This document shows, in pieces, positions 36,149 through 47,440 of a stretch of 52,714 bases of DNA (its first letter is position 1; every line of letters begins with the position of its first letter). The DNA lies in contig NZ_SBIK01000018.1 in NCBI RefSeq assembly GCF_006503695.1, forward strand, positions 1-52,714, written 5' to 3'. The stretch comes from Tepidiphilus succinatimandens. GTDB taxonomy: Bacteria; Pseudomonadota; Gammaproteobacteria; Burkholderiales; Rhodocyclaceae. The notes under the pieces are model-generated. The model did not search any database. It had not been told where the DNA came from and saw only the letters and a program-made list of their open reading frames with translations. The position numbers and the translations under genes were made by a program.

Positions 36149-37555
36149 ATGGACGTCTCACCCCGCGATTTGCCTTTGGCGGCCGAGCTGCCGCCGACTT
36201 TGGTCGAGGAGTTGACCCTGCTGCTCGGCGAGCGTTTCACCCAGTCGCCCGGCGTGTGTGCGCACCACGGGCACGACGAATCCCACTTCCCCGACCGGCC
36301 GCCGCAGGCGGTGGCTTTCGTCGAGAGCAGGGAAGAGATTGCCGCCCTGCTGCGCGCCTGCTCGGCGCACCGCGTACCGGTCATCCCCTTCGGCGCGGGC
36401 TCTTCGCTCGAGGGGCACGTCCTGGCCGTCCACGGGGGGATTGCCCTCGACTGCACCCGCATGGATCGCATCCTCGAAATCGAGCCGGCAGACATGCTCG
36501 CGGTGGTGCAGCCAGGGGTGACGCGCAAGCAGTTGAACAACGCCTTGCGCGGTACGGGACTCTTCTTTCCCATCGACCCAGGGGCGGACGCCTCGATCGG
36601 CGGGATGACGGCCACGCGCGCCTCGGGCACCAACGCGGTGCGCTACGGCACCATGCGCGAGAATGTGCTGGCGCTCGAGGTGGTGCTCGCCGACGGGCGA
36701 ATCCTGCGCACGGGCACGCGGGCGAAGAAATCCTCCGCCGGCTATGATCTGACGCGGCTCTTCGTCGGTTCGGAGGGGACGCTGGGGGTTTTCAGCGAGG
36801 TCACGGTGCGCTTGCATCCGCTGCCGGAGGAGATGGCCGCGGCGGTGGTGCGTTTCCCTTCGATGCAGGCGGCGGTGGAAACGGTGATCCGCACCATCCA
36901 GAGCGGCGTGCCCGTCGGGCGCGTCGAATTCCTCGACGAGGTCTCGATCCACGCCATCAACCGTTACAGCAAGACCGACCTTGCCGAGGCGCCCACGCTC
37001 TTCTTCGAGTTCCATGGCTCACCGAGCGCGCTCGAGGAGCAGGTGGCGCTCGTCCAAGAGCTCGCGCGCGAACACGGTGCCGAGGACTTCGCCTGGGCAA
37101 GCCGCCCGGAGGATCGCTCCCGCTTGTGGGAGGCACGGCATCAAGCTTACTTCGCCTGCATCAACCTGCGTCCAGGCTGCCGCGGCATCACCACCGATTC
37201 CTGCGTGCCGATCTCCAAGCTGGCCGAGGCGGTGCTGCGGGCGCGAGCGGCGATCGATGCTTCCGGCCTGATCGCCCCCATCCTGGGGCACGTGGGCGAC
37301 GGCAATTTCCACACGGTGATCCTGATCGATCCGGAAGACGAGGCCGAACTTGCGCGCGCCGAGGCCCTGAGCGCCGAACTCGTGGCGATCGCCCAGTCGC
37401 TGGGTGGAACCTGCAGCGGCGAGCACGGCGTGGGCATGGGCAAGCGCGAGTTCGTCGCGCACGAGGCGGGCGAGGTGGGCGTGGCGCTGATGCGCTCGAT
37501 CAAGGCTGCGCTCGACCCGAAAGGAATCCTCAACCCGGGCAAACTCGTACCGTGA
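36149..37555 (+). CDS. FAD-linked D-lactate dehydrogenase (cytochrome type)
   Basis: A 468-residue FAD-binding oxidoreductase of the GlcD/Dld family, with the FAD segment PFGAGSSLEGH, RASGTNAVRYG, GSEGTLGVFSEV, and a C-terminal cap with HVGDGNFH, SGEHGVGMGK and DPKGILNPGK. It oxidises D-lactate or a related 2-hydroxyacid to the 2-oxoacid and passes electrons to the respiratory chain. No glcE or glcF lies beside it, which speaks for a stand-alone D-lactate dehydrogenase rather than glycolate oxidase. It lies between dctP and dctQ, so uptake and oxidation are one operon. Confidence 0.88.
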   Translation: MDVSPRDLPLAAELPPTLVEELTLLLGERFTQSPGVCAHHGHDESHFPDRPPQAVAFVESREEIAALLRACSAHRVPVIPFGAGSSLEGHVLAVHGGIALDCTRMDRILEIEPADMLAVVQPGVTRKQLNNALRGTGLFFPIDPGADASIGGMTATRASGTNAVRYGTMRENVLALEVVLADGRILRTGTRAKKSSAGYDLTRLFVGSEGTLGVFSEVTVRLHPLPEEMAAAVVRFPSMQAAVETVIRTIQSGVPVGRVEFLDEVSIHAINRYSKTDLAEAPTLFFEFHGSPSALEEQVALVQELAREHGAEDFAWASRPEDRSRLWEARHQAYFACINLRPGCRGITTDSCVPISKLAEAVLRARAAIDASGLIAPILGHVGDGNFHTVILIDPEDEAELARAEALSAELVAIAQSLGGTCSGEHGVGMGKREFVAHEAGEVGVALMRSIKAALDPKGILNPGKLVP

Positions 37556-37591
37556 GCCAGCGGCTTTCAAGCTGGCGGTGATCGGTTGTCT

Positions 37592-37597
37592 TATAAT
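37592..37597 (+). promoter_or_regulatory. candidate internal -10 box before dctQ
   Basis: A perfect TATAAT in a short AT-rich patch (about 37585-37610) ending in a run of seven T in TCTTTTTTAC, 28 bases before dctQ. No good -35 is found; a 6-bp hairpin GCCAGC/GCTGGC sits at 37556-37576. It may be an internal promoter or a site for transcript trimming. Confidence 0.35.
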
Positions 37598-37624
37598 TTA
37601 TCTTTTTTACGAAGGGGCGGTGCG

Positions 37625-38194
37625 ATGCAGGCTTGGCTGAGGCTGTCGCGCGGCATCGACGCGCTCAACCGGTTCTTCGGGCGAATTGCGATCTGGTTCA
37701 TCTTCGCCGCCACCGTGTTGAGCGCCGGCAATGCCATCGTGAGAAAACTCCTGAACGTAGGCTCGAACGCCTGGCTCGAGGCGCAGTGGTATCTCTACGC
37801 GGCGGCCTTCATGCTGGCGGCGGCGCTCACGCTGCGCAACAACGAGCACGTGCGCATCGACATCCTGATCTCGCGCTTCTCGCTGCGCACGCAGGCGTGG
37901 ATGGATCTCTTCGGCCTGTTCTTCATGCTGCTGCCGGTGTGCGTGGGCGTGCTCTATTTCTCCATCCCTTTCTTCTGGCAGGGTTTCGTCTCCGGCGAGA
38001 TGTCCTCGAATTCCGGCGGGCTCATTCGCTGGCCGGTCTACCTCACGATTCCCGTCGGTTTCACGCTTTTGTTGCTTCAGGGAATTTCCGAGGCGATCAA
38101 GCGCGTCGCCTTTCTCCGGGGCGCCTTGCCTTCGCCTTTCGTCAAGGAAAGCGATGAAACGCCGCCGGCCGGCGGCGCCGAGGGAGCACGATGA
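37625..38194 (+). CDS. dctQ: TRAP transporter small membrane subunit
   Basis: A 189-residue protein with four helices typical of DctQ (GSNAWLEAQWYLYAAAFMLAAA, then HVRIDI). It forms the membrane complex with DctM. I choose the ATG at 37625 because family proteins start here; an upstream ATG at 37586 lies in the AT-rich patch. It overlaps dctM by ATGA. Confidence 0.93.
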   Translation: MQAWLRLSRGIDALNRFFGRIAIWFIFAATVLSAGNAIVRKLLNVGSNAWLEAQWYLYAAAFMLAAALTLRNNEHVRIDILISRFSLRTQAWMDLFGLFFMLLPVCVGVLYFSIPFFWQGFVSGEMSSNSGGLIRWPVYLTIPVGFTLLLLQGISEAIKRVAFLRGALPSPFVKESDETPPAGGAEGAR

Positions 38195-39900
38195 TGGCCT
38201 GGCTTGCACAGAATCTCGCGCCCCTGATGTTCCTGGGGCTGGTCTTCTTTCTGCTCTACGGCTTTCCGGTGGCGTTCGCCCTTGGGGCGTGCGGCTTGTT
38301 CTTCGGCTTGATCGGCATCGAGCTCGGTCTGCTTTCGCCGGTGTTCTTCCAGGCGTTGCCGCTGCGCATCTTCGGCATCATTCAAAACGAGACGCTGCTC
38401 GCCGTGCCTTTCTTCACCTTGATGGGCCTGGTGCTCGAGCGCTCGGGCATGGCCGAGGATCTGCTCGACACCATCGGCCAGCTTTTCGGCTCGGTGCGCG
38501 GGGGGCTTGCCTTCGCCGTGATCTTCGTCGGGGCGCTGCTTGCCGCCACCACCGGCGTGGTGGCGGCTTCCGTGATTTCCATGGGGCTCATCTCGCTGCC
38601 CATCATGCTGCGCTACGGGTACGATCGCAAGCTCGCCAGCGGTGTGATCGCCGCTTCGGGCACCCTGGCACAGATCATTCCCCCTTCGCTCGTGCTGATC
38701 GTGCTCGCCGACCAGCTGGGCAAGAGCGTGGGCGATCTCTACAAAGGGGCGTTCATCCCCGCGTTTGCCCTGGTGGGGCTCTACGTGCTCTACGTGATCG
38801 GTCTGACGATCCTGCGTCCGAAAGACCTGCCGGCCCTGCCGCCGGAGGCGCGGACCATCCGCGAGGACGACGGTTCGAGCGGCACGCGTTCGGTGGCTGT
38901 GCTGGCGGCGATCGCGATCACGGTGGGCATCGTCGCCGGCCAGCACTACAATGAAATGCTCGCCTGGCTCGTCGGCGGCGAGCCCAAGGAACAGCCGGTC
39001 GACGAGACGGTGGTGGTGGCGACCACCTTCGCCGCGCTCATCGCCTTCGTGATCGCGCTCATCAACCGCGCCTTCCGCCTGGGGCTGCTCTCGCGCATGG
39101 CCGAACGGGTCACTTTCGTGCTCATTCCGCCGCTCGCGCTCATCTTCCTCGTGCTCGGCACCATTTTCCTCGGTGTGGCCACGCCGACCGAGGGCGGGGC
39201 GATGGGGGCTGTGGGGGCGATGCTGCTGGCCGTGGCGCGCAAACGGCTCGACATGGCGCTGCTGGTTCAGGCGCTCAAAGGCACGACGACGCTTTCTTCC
39301 TTCGTCATGTTCATCCTCATCGGCTCGACGCTCTTCAACCTTACTTTCCAGGGGGTGGGCGGCAGCCATTGGGTGCAGCACCTGCTCACGCAGCTGCCCG
39401 GCGGACAGGTGGGATTCCTCATCTTCGCCGCGCTCTTCGTCTTCGTGCTCGCCTTCTTCCTCGACTATTTCGAGCTCGCCTTCATCGTCATCCCGCTGCT
39501 CGGACCGGCGGCGAGCGCCCTGGGAATCGATCTCATCTGGTTCGGCGTGCTCATCGCCATGGTGATGCAGACTTCCTTCATGCACCCGCCTTTCGGCTTT
39601 GCGCTCTTCTTCTTGCGCAGCGTGGCGCCGGCAGGCGAATACGTCGATGCGGTCACCGGCAAGAAGATCCGCGGCGTCTCCACCGCCGAGATCTACTGGG
39701 GAGCGATTCCCTTCCTCGTCCTGCAGCTGGTGATGGTGGGCTTGTTGATCGTCTTCCCGAGCCTGGTGACGATGAGTTTCTCCAAGGCGGAGAAGATCGA
39801 CCTGGAAAAGATCGAGATTCCCGTCGGGGATCAGGGCTGGGGGGCCGAAGGCGCTGCGGATCCCGGGCGCGGCGCCGCGGGCGGCGAATCCAGTTGGTGA
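38191..39900 (+). CDS. dctM: TRAP transporter large membrane subunit
   Basis: A 569-residue membrane protein of the DctM/IT superfamily: YGFPVAFALGA at the start, VGALLAATTGVVAASVISMG and ASGTLAQIIPPSLVLIV, then GVATPTEGGAMGAVGA. It carries the sodium-driven transport. A hydrophilic insert (about residues 210-280) makes it longer than the roughly 430 residues of minimal DctM, as in TakM-type proteins. Its end overlaps the convergent LysR gene by 70 bases. Confidence 0.93.
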   Translation: MMAWLAQNLAPLMFLGLVFFLLYGFPVAFALGACGLFFGLIGIELGLLSPVFFQALPLRIFGIIQNETLLAVPFFTLMGLVLERSGMAEDLLDTIGQLFGSVRGGLAFAVIFVGALLAATTGVVAASVISMGLISLPIMLRYGYDRKLASGVIAASGTLAQIIPPSLVLIVLADQLGKSVGDLYKGAFIPAFALVGLYVLYVIGLTILRPKDLPALPPEARTIREDDGSSGTRSVAVLAAIAITVGIVAGQHYNEMLAWLVGGEPKEQPVDETVVVATTFAALIAFVIALINRAFRLGLLSRMAERVTFVLIPPLALIFLVLGTIFLGVATPTEGGAMGAVGAMLLAVARKRLDMALLVQALKGTTTLSSFVMFILIGSTLFNLTFQGVGGSHWVQHLLTQLPGGQVGFLIFAALFVFVLAFFLDYFELAFIVIPLLGPAASALGIDLIWFGVLIAMVMQTSFMHPPFGFALFFLRSVAPAGEYVDAVTGKKIRGVSTAEIYWGAIPFLVLQLVMVGLLIVFPSLVTMSFSKAEKIDLEKIEIPVGDQGWGAEGAADPGRGAAGGESSW

Positions 39901-40775
39901 TCCTGGGCGAAGCGGCGCAGCAGCGCCGCGTTGCCGGGGTGATGCCATTTGCGCTCGAGGGTCACCAGATAGTAGCGTTCGGTAATGTGGGGCAAGATGC
40001 CGAGGCAGCGCAGGGCGTCGCGCTCGCATAGCGTCGATTCGAGAATGGCCGGGGCAGGCAGGATTCCCGCCCCGTTCTCTGCCAGCGTGCGCATGAGGGC
40101 GCTGTCGTCGAATTCCCCCACGATGTGCGGTGTGACGTGGTGCTCGTCGAAGAGTTGCAGCAGCGCGAGGCGCGTTACGGCGCTCTCGCCGGGCAGCAGC
40201 AAGGGGGCGCCGTCGAGCGCCTGCGGCAGGGGGCCTGCCAGGCTCAGCTCGGGCCGGGCATAGAGGGCGAGCCGGGATTCGATCAGCAGCCGGCATTGCA
40301 GTTTGTTGCCGAGCTGCGCGGGGGGCGGCCCGTCGGTGATGAGGGCGTCGAGCCGCCCGAGCATGAGTTCGCTCAGTAGCCGCGGCAAAGGGTCTTCGAT
40401 CACGCTCAGGCGCAGTCTCGGCTGGTGTTCGAGCACCGGCTCGAGCAGCAGGGCGGCGAGCGACTTCGGCACGATGTCGAGCAGCCCCAGACGATAGGGT
40501 AGGGTAGGCTGTTCGTCTTCGCGCGCGAGTGCCGCTTCCATTTCTTCGGCGAGCCGGAAGATCTGTTCGGCGTAGCGCAGCGCGATTCTGCCCGCCTCGG
40601 TGAGCTCGATGCCGCGCCCTTTGCGGCGCAGCAAACGGCGGCCGATCGCCCCTTCGAGCACACCGATCTGCCCCGAGATGGTCTGGGGGGTGAGGCCGCT
40701 CGTTTCGGCGGCGCGCTGGATGCTGCCGGTGCGCCCGACGAGCCAGAAGTGGTGCAGTTGTTTGAGGTTGATCAT
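39831..40775 (-). CDS. NhaR-like LysR transcription regulator
   Basis: A 314-residue LysR protein. The N-terminal helix-turn-helix (SGLTPQTISGQIGVLEGAIGRRLLRRKGRGIELTEAG region, about 24-60) and the sequence GEFDDSALM in the effector domain follow NhaR. E. coli NhaR activates a sodium/proton antiporter and responds to Na+; here no nhaA lies beside it, but a CPA antiporter is 7 kb away and the sodium-driven TRAP system ends against it. Start ATG 40775 with GGAG 7 bases upstream. Divergent from the HPF-like gene. Confidence 0.85.
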   Translation of the reverse strand: MINLKQLHHFWLVGRTGSIQRAAETSGLTPQTISGQIGVLEGAIGRRLLRRKGRGIELTEAGRIALRYAEQIFRLAEEMEAALAREDEQPTLPYRLGLLDIVPKSLAALLLEPVLEHQPRLRLSVIEDPLPRLLSELMLGRLDALITDGPPPAQLGNKLQCRLLIESRLALYARPELSLAGPLPQALDGAPLLLPGESAVTRLALLQLFDEHHVTPHIVGEFDDSALMRTLAENGAGILPAPAILESTLCERDALRCLGILPHITERYYLVTLERKWHHPGNAALLRRFAQDHQLDSPPAAPRPGSAAPSAPQP

Positions 40776-40877
40776 TCGAATTCTCCGAAACGATCTGCAA
40801 TGTTTTTCTGATTTTATCTGAGCATCTTTGTTCTACAATGAAAACTCGAAGCCACGACAAGAACAAGGAGGTTCGCG

Positions 40878-41198
40878 ATGAAACTGGAACTCGTTTGCGA
40901 AGGTCAGACGTGCCATGAGATCGACAAGGAGGAGCTGGCAAACCGTTTTTCCGGGGCGATTCGCCGCTTCCGCGACCGCGTGACCTGGGCGCGGGTGAAG
41001 CTGGTGGACGTGCGTGACGAAACCGGCGCCTGGGCCAAGCGCTGCGTGGTGCAGATGCGCCTGCGGCAGCGGCCGCAGGTGGTGTTCGCGGTTACCGAGC
41101 GCGTGGCGCAGCTGGCGGTCGAACGGGCGGTGAAGCGCGTGCAGCGGGTGCTCGAACGCCGCTTCGCCCGCCCGCAGACCGTGCCGCTGCCAGCGTGA
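40878..41198 (+). CDS. HPF/RaiA-like ribosome-associated protein
   Basis: A 106-residue protein whose central block (RFRDRVTWARVKLVDVRDE, then KRCVVQMRL) matches short HPF/RaiA relatives, which bind the ribosome in resting cells. The match is to the divergent betaproteobacterial group, not to YfiA itself. The ATG has AAGGAGG upstream, and TACAAT at 40834-40839 is a likely -10 box. It is followed after 25 bases by the BI-1 gene. Confidence 0.72.
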   Translation: MKLELVCEGQTCHEIDKEELANRFSGAIRRFRDRVTWARVKLVDVRDETGAWAKRCVVQMRLRQRPQVVFAVTERVAQLAVERAVKRVQRVLERRFARPQTVPLPA

Positions 41199-41223
41199 GA
41201 CGTGGATTTTCTGAAGGAGGTAG

Positions 41224-41931
41224 ATGATGCAACGAATCGATGAACGCTGGAACGACGCCGCGCAGGCGCGGGCCGTCTCCTGGGCGCAAGCGCGGGGCGA
41301 GGCGCTGCCGGCCACGAACCGGGTGCTGCGCAACACCTATGTGCTGCTCGCACTCACCCTGGCGTTTTCGGCGCTCACCGCGGGCGCGGCCATGGCGCTG
41401 CGGCTGCCGCATCCGGGAGTCATCATCACCCTGGTGGGCTATTTTGGGCTCCTCTTTCTTGTGCACAAACTTGCCAACCGGGCAAGCGGCATCCTCGCCG
41501 TCTTTGCGCTCACCGGTTTCATGGGTTATACCTTGGGGCCGATCCTTTCGGCCTATCTGGCGCTGCCCAACGGCCCGGCCATCGTGATGCAGGCCTTCGG
41601 CGGCACGGCGGCCATCTTCCTGGGGCTTTCGGCCTACGCCACGATCTCGAAGCGGGATTTCTCCTTCATGGGAGGGTTCCTCTTCGTCGGCATCCTGGTG
41701 GCTTTCCTCGCCGGGCTGGGGGCGATCTTCTTCCAGATGCCGGGGCTGTCGCTGGCAGTGTCGGCCATGTTCGTACTGCTCATGTCCGGCCTGATCCTCT
41801 ATGAGACCAGCCAGATCGTGCGCGGCGGCGAGACCAACTACATCCTGGCGACCGTCTCGCTCTACGTGACGATCTTCAACCTCTTTACCAGCCTGCTGCA
41901 GCTGCTCGGCGTGTTCAACGGCGAGGAGTGA
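41224..41931 (+). CDS. Bax inhibitor-1/YccA family membrane protein
   Basis: A 235-residue protein with seven helices, of the BI-1 (YccA/YbhL) family, ending in the typical LYVTIFNLFTSLLQLLG. YccA interacts with the FtsH protease in E. coli; related proteins leak calcium. A strong GGAGG precedes the start. An intrinsic terminator follows at 41960. Confidence 0.92.
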   Translation: MMQRIDERWNDAAQARAVSWAQARGEALPATNRVLRNTYVLLALTLAFSALTAGAAMALRLPHPGVIITLVGYFGLLFLVHKLANRASGILAVFALTGFMGYTLGPILSAYLALPNGPAIVMQAFGGTAAIFLGLSAYATISKRDFSFMGGFLFVGILVAFLAGLGAIFFQMPGLSLAVSAMFVLLMSGLILYETSQIVRGGETNYILATVSLYVTIFNLFTSLLQLLGVFNGEE

Positions 41932-41959
41932 TCCGGGCGTACTGATTCCGTCCGTCGGG

Positions 41960-41990
41960 AAAGGGGCGCGTAGGCGCCCTTTTCATTTTT
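41960..41990 (+). terminator. intrinsic terminator after the BI-1 gene
   Basis: AAGGGGCGC pairs with GCGCCCTT with one bulged G (8 bp), followed by TTCATTTTT. It separates the BI-1 gene from accA. Confidence 0.75.
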
Positions 41991-42048
41991 CCGGCCCTGG
42001 CGGTGGCCTTCGGGTAAAATTCCCTCTTCTCAGGTCGGGACGCAGGTG

Positions 42049-42985
42049 ATGAAACGCATCTTTCTCGAATTCGAGCGCTCGGTGGCCGAGCTGGAGGAGA
42101 AGATCGGCGAGCTGCGCTATGCGCACGACGCTTCCGCCGTCGACATCAGCGAGGAGATCGAGCGGCTGGAGAAGAAGGCGCGCAAGCAGCTCGAGGAGCT
42201 CTACGCCAGGCTCGATGCCTGGCAGACGACGCAGGTGGCGCGCCATCCGCTGCGCCCCTATACGCTCGATTACGTGGCGCGCATCTTCACCGACTTCGAG
42301 GAGCTGCACGGCGATAGGCATTTCGCCGACGACAAGGCGATCGTCGGGGGCCTTGCGCGCTTCGACGGGCGGCCGTGCATGGTGATCGGCCACCAGAAAG
42401 GGCGCGACACCAAGGAGAAGATCGCGCGCAACTTCGGCATGCCTCGGCCCGAAGGCTATCGCAAGGCGCTGCGCCTGATGAAACTCGCCGAGAAGTTCGG
42501 TCTGCCGGTGTTCACCTTCGTCGATACCCCCGGGGCCTATCCCGGGATCGACGCCGAGGAGCGGGGGCAGTCGGAGGCGATCGGGCGCAATCTCTACGAG
42601 ATGGCCATGCTGCGCGTGCCCGTGGTCGTCACCGTGATCGGCGAAGGCGGCTCGGGCGGGGCGCTGGCGATCGCCGTGGGGGACGCGGTGCTCATGCTGC
42701 AGCACGCCGTCTATTCGGTGATCTCGCCCGAAGGCTGCGCCTCCATCCTGTGGAAGAGCGCGGAGAAGGCGCCCGAGGCGGCCGAGATTTTGGGTATCAC
42801 CGCGCCCAAGCTCTTGTCCTTGGGGCTGATCGACGGCATCGTGCCGGAACCGGTGGGCGGGGCGCACCGCGAACCGGAGCAGATGGCCGAGATCCTCAAA
42901 GGGCATCTGCAGCAGGCGCTCGCCGGGCTCGAAGGGCTCGCGCCCGAGGCGCTGGTGGAACGCCGGCAGCAGCGTCTGGCGTCCT

Positions 42986-43011
<26 letters not shown>
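42049..43011 (+). CDS. accA: acetyl-CoA carboxylase carboxyltransferase subunit alpha
   Basis: Alpha half of the carboxyltransferase of fatty-acid synthesis; works with AccD. The 320-residue protein has the N-terminal coiled helix (about 8-50) and the crotonase-type core with [37 protein letters not shown] and [14 protein letters not shown] 42046 directly before the ATG is an alternative start. It overlaps tilS by 26 bases, a common pairing in betaproteobacteria. Confidence 0.96.
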
Positions 43012-45069
<2,058 letters not shown>

Positions 45070-45561
45070 TCAGGCGCGCAGCACGCGCTCGCCGCGACCG
45101 ATGCCGCACACGCCGCTACGCACGGCCTCGAGGATGAGCGCCGGGTCGATCGCCTGGATGAAGGCGTCGAGCTTGCCCTGGTTGCCGGTGAGCTCGATGA
45201 CGTAGGTGGTGTCGGTGACGTCTACGATGCGCGCGCGGAAGATGTCGGTCATGCGCTTCATCTCTTCGCGGTCCTTGCCCGTGGCGCGCACCTTGAGCAG
45301 CATCAGTTCGCGTTCGAGGTGCGGCGCTTCCGAGAGATCGACCACCTTGACCGTCTCGATGAGCTTGTTGAGCTGCTTGGTGATCTGCTCGATGATCTCG
45401 TCCGAGCCGCTGGTGATGATGGTCATGCGCGACAGCGAGGGGTCTTCGGTGGGCGCGACGGTGAGCGATTCGATGTTGTAGCCGCGCGCGGAGAAGAGGC
45501 CGGCCACGCGCGACAGCGCCCCGGATTCGTTTTCGATCAGCACGGAGATGAGGTGTCTCAT
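45070..45561 (-). CDS. ilvN: acetolactate synthase small subunit
   Basis: Regulatory subunit that gives valine feedback control. The 163-residue protein has the ACT domain (about 3-75: RHLISVLIENESGALSRVAGLF, then GYNIESLTVAPTEDPSLSRM) and the C-terminal ALS_ss domain. It follows ilvI by 23 bases and precedes ilvC by 36. Some annotators use ilvH. Confidence 0.96.
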   Translation of the reverse strand: MRHLISVLIENESGALSRVAGLFSARGYNIESLTVAPTEDPSLSRMTIITSGSDEIIEQITKQLNKLIETVKVVDLSEAPHLERELMLLKVRATGKDREEMKRMTDIFRARIVDVTDTTYVIELTGNQGKLDAFIQAIDPALILEAVRSGVCGIGRGERVLRA

Positions 45562-45584
45562 GGCATTCGTTCCTGTGCCGTGGG

Positions 45585-47300
45585 TCAGAGGTCGTTGGCC
45601 GAGAGGATCATCTCGGTGAGCCCCTTGCCGCCCTGGATCATGGGGTAGACGTTCTCGCGCGGATCGATGCGCACGTCGAGAAAGACGAGTTCATTGGCGT
45701 GCTCGGTGAAAGCGCGCTCGAGCGCCGGCTGGAGATCGGCGGGGCGATCCACGCGGATGCCGACGTGGCCGTAGGCGCGGGCGAGCGCGGCGAAATCGGG
45801 CAGGGAGTCCATGTAGGATTCGGAATAGCGCCCGCCGTGGAAGAGCTCTTGCCACTGCCGTACCATGCCGAGGTAGCCGTTGTTGAGGTTGACGATCTTG
45901 AGCGGCAGGCGGAACTGCTTGCAGGTGGACAGTTCCTGGATGCACATCTGGATGGAGGCTTCGCCCGTGACGCACACCACCGGCGCGTCGGGCCGGGCGA
46001 AGCGCGCGCCCATGGCGTAGGGCAGACCCACGCCCATGGTGCCCAGTCCGCCGGAATTGAGCCAGCGGCGCGGATGATCGAAGCGGTAGTATTGCGCCGC
46101 CCACATCTGGTGCTGCCCCACGTCGGAGGTGACGATGGCTTCGCCCTTCGTCACTTTCCATAGCGTGTCGATCACGTATTGCGGCTTGATCGGGCCATCG
46201 GCGGGCTGCTCGTAGGCGAGGCAGCGCCGGGCGCGCCACTGCTCGATGCGCTCCCACCAGGGGGCGAGCGTCTCGCGGGGGGCAGTGAGGCCTTCTTCGT
46301 CGAGGATGCGCAGGAAGTCGGCGAGCACGTGGCGCACGTCGCCCACGATGGGCAGGTCGGCCTTGACGCGCTTGCTGATGGAGGAAGGGTCGATGTCGAT
46401 GTGGATGATGGTGCGCGGTTCGCTGGCGAAGTGCTCGGGGCTGCCGATGACGCGGTCGTCGAAGCGCGCGCCCACGGCGAGCACGACGTCGGCGTGGTGC
46501 AGGGCGAGGTTGGCTTCATAGGTGCCGTGCATGCCGGGCATGCCGAGGAACTGGCGGTCGCTCGCCGGGTAGGCACCCAGCGCCATGAGTGTGGTGGTGA
46601 CCGGGGCCCCTAGGCGGCGGGCGAGCGCCGTGAGCTCGTCGGCGGCATCGGCGAGGATCACGCCGCCGCCGGCGTAGAGGATGGGGCGCTTGGCCTCGCG
46701 CAGCGCCTTCACGGCTTTGCGGATCTGTCCCTGGTGCCCTTTGACGACGGGGTTATAGGAGCGCATCGACACCGTCTCGGGGTAGTGGAACGCACACTTG
46801 GCGGCCGAGACGTCCTTGGGGATGTCGACGAGCACCGGCCCGGGGCGGCCGGTGCGGGCGATGTGAAACGCCTTTTTGATCGTTTCGGCGAGCTCGGCGA
46901 CGTCCTTGACGAGGAAGTTGTGCTTGACGCAGGGGCGGGTGATGCCCACCGTGTCGACTTCCTGGAAGGCGTCCTGCCCGATCATGGCGGTAGGGACCTG
47001 GCCGGAGAGGATCACCACCGGGATGGAATCGCCGTAGGCGGTGGCGATGCCGGTGACGGCGTTGGTGGCCCCGGGCCCGGAGGTGACGAGCGCCACGCCC
47101 ACTTCGCCGCTTGCGCGCGCGTAGCCGTCGGCGGCATGCACCGCGGCCTGCTCGTGGCGCACGAGCACGTGACGGATCTGGTCTTGCTGAAAGAAGGCAT
47201 CGTAGATGTGCAGGACCGCGCCGCCGGGGTAGCCGAAGACGTATTTGACGTTTTCGCGCTGCAGGCACTGGACGACGATTTCGGCGCCGGTGAGGAGCAT
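45585..47300 (-). CDS. ilvI: acetolactate synthase large subunit
   Basis: Catalytic subunit, TPP- and FAD-dependent; condenses pyruvate with pyruvate or 2-oxobutyrate. The 571-residue protein has the conserved glutamate region near the start (FGYPGGAVLHIYDA, RHEQAAVHAADGYAR), GMHGTYEANLA for FAD, and the TPP site GGLGTMGVGLPYAMGA. The ATG has GAGG 9 bases upstream. First gene of the ilv operon. The symbol ilvB would serve equally. Confidence 0.96.
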   Translation of the reverse strand: MLLTGAEIVVQCLQRENVKYVFGYPGGAVLHIYDAFFQQDQIRHVLVRHEQAAVHAADGYARASGEVGVALVTSGPGATNAVTGIATAYGDSIPVVILSGQVPTAMIGQDAFQEVDTVGITRPCVKHNFLVKDVAELAETIKKAFHIARTGRPGPVLVDIPKDVSAAKCAFHYPETVSMRSYNPVVKGHQGQIRKAVKALREAKRPILYAGGGVILADAADELTALARRLGAPVTTTLMALGAYPASDRQFLGMPGMHGTYEANLALHHADVVLAVGARFDDRVIGSPEHFASEPRTIIHIDIDPSSISKRVKADLPIVGDVRHVLADFLRILDEEGLTAPRETLAPWWERIEQWRARRCLAYEQPADGPIKPQYVIDTLWKVTKGEAIVTSDVGQHQMWAAQYYRFDHPRRWLNSGGLGTMGVGLPYAMGARFARPDAPVVCVTGEASIQMCIQELSTCKQFRLPLKIVNLNNGYLGMVRQWQELFHGGRYSESYMDSLPDFAALARAYGHVGIRVDRPADLQPALERAFTEHANELVFLDVRIDPRENVYPMIQGGKGLTEMILSANDL

Positions 47301-47350
47301 GGGGGTGTACCTCGTAGGGATGATCCGTGCAAGGATCGGGTAAACCCGTA

Positions 47351-47379
47351 ACGTTAGCGGCTCGGTGGGCTTTGGTCAA
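47351..47379 (-). promoter_or_regulatory. ilv operon promoter
   Basis: On the minus strand TTGACC (47379-47374) and TAACGT (47356-47351) are 17 bases apart. Transcription should begin near 47344, leaving a leader of about 44 bases. That leader has two small hairpins and no run of Val, Ile or Leu codons, so classical leader-peptide attenuation is not seen. Confidence 0.6.
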
Positions 47380-47440
47380 GCGGGTCGCTTCCTTCGACCT
47401 CTTATAATGGGGAACGCATCGCGCCCGGGAGAAAAGATCG

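Noticed and set aside
36149-37555. Glycolate oxidase subunit GlcD
   Set aside because: No glcE or glcF genes follow; the gene stands alone in a TRAP operon, so a D-lactate-type dehydrogenase is the better call, although substrate remains unproven.
40780-40800. Shared ATCGTTT word upstream of the NhaR-like gene and of dctP as a common operator
   Set aside because: A 7-base word is too short and also occurs in coding sequence (in the HIT gene); not enough to call a site.
38077-40941. 954-codon minus-strand open frame across the dctM/LysR region
   Set aside because: It runs antisense through dctQ, dctM and the LysR gene, is composed of Arg, His, Glu and Asp repeats typical of a shadow frame, and has no binding site or domain.
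47301-47350. Leader peptide for attenuation of the ilv operon
   Set aside because: The leader of about 44 bases has no short frame rich in Val, Ile or Leu codons and no terminator/antiterminator pair.
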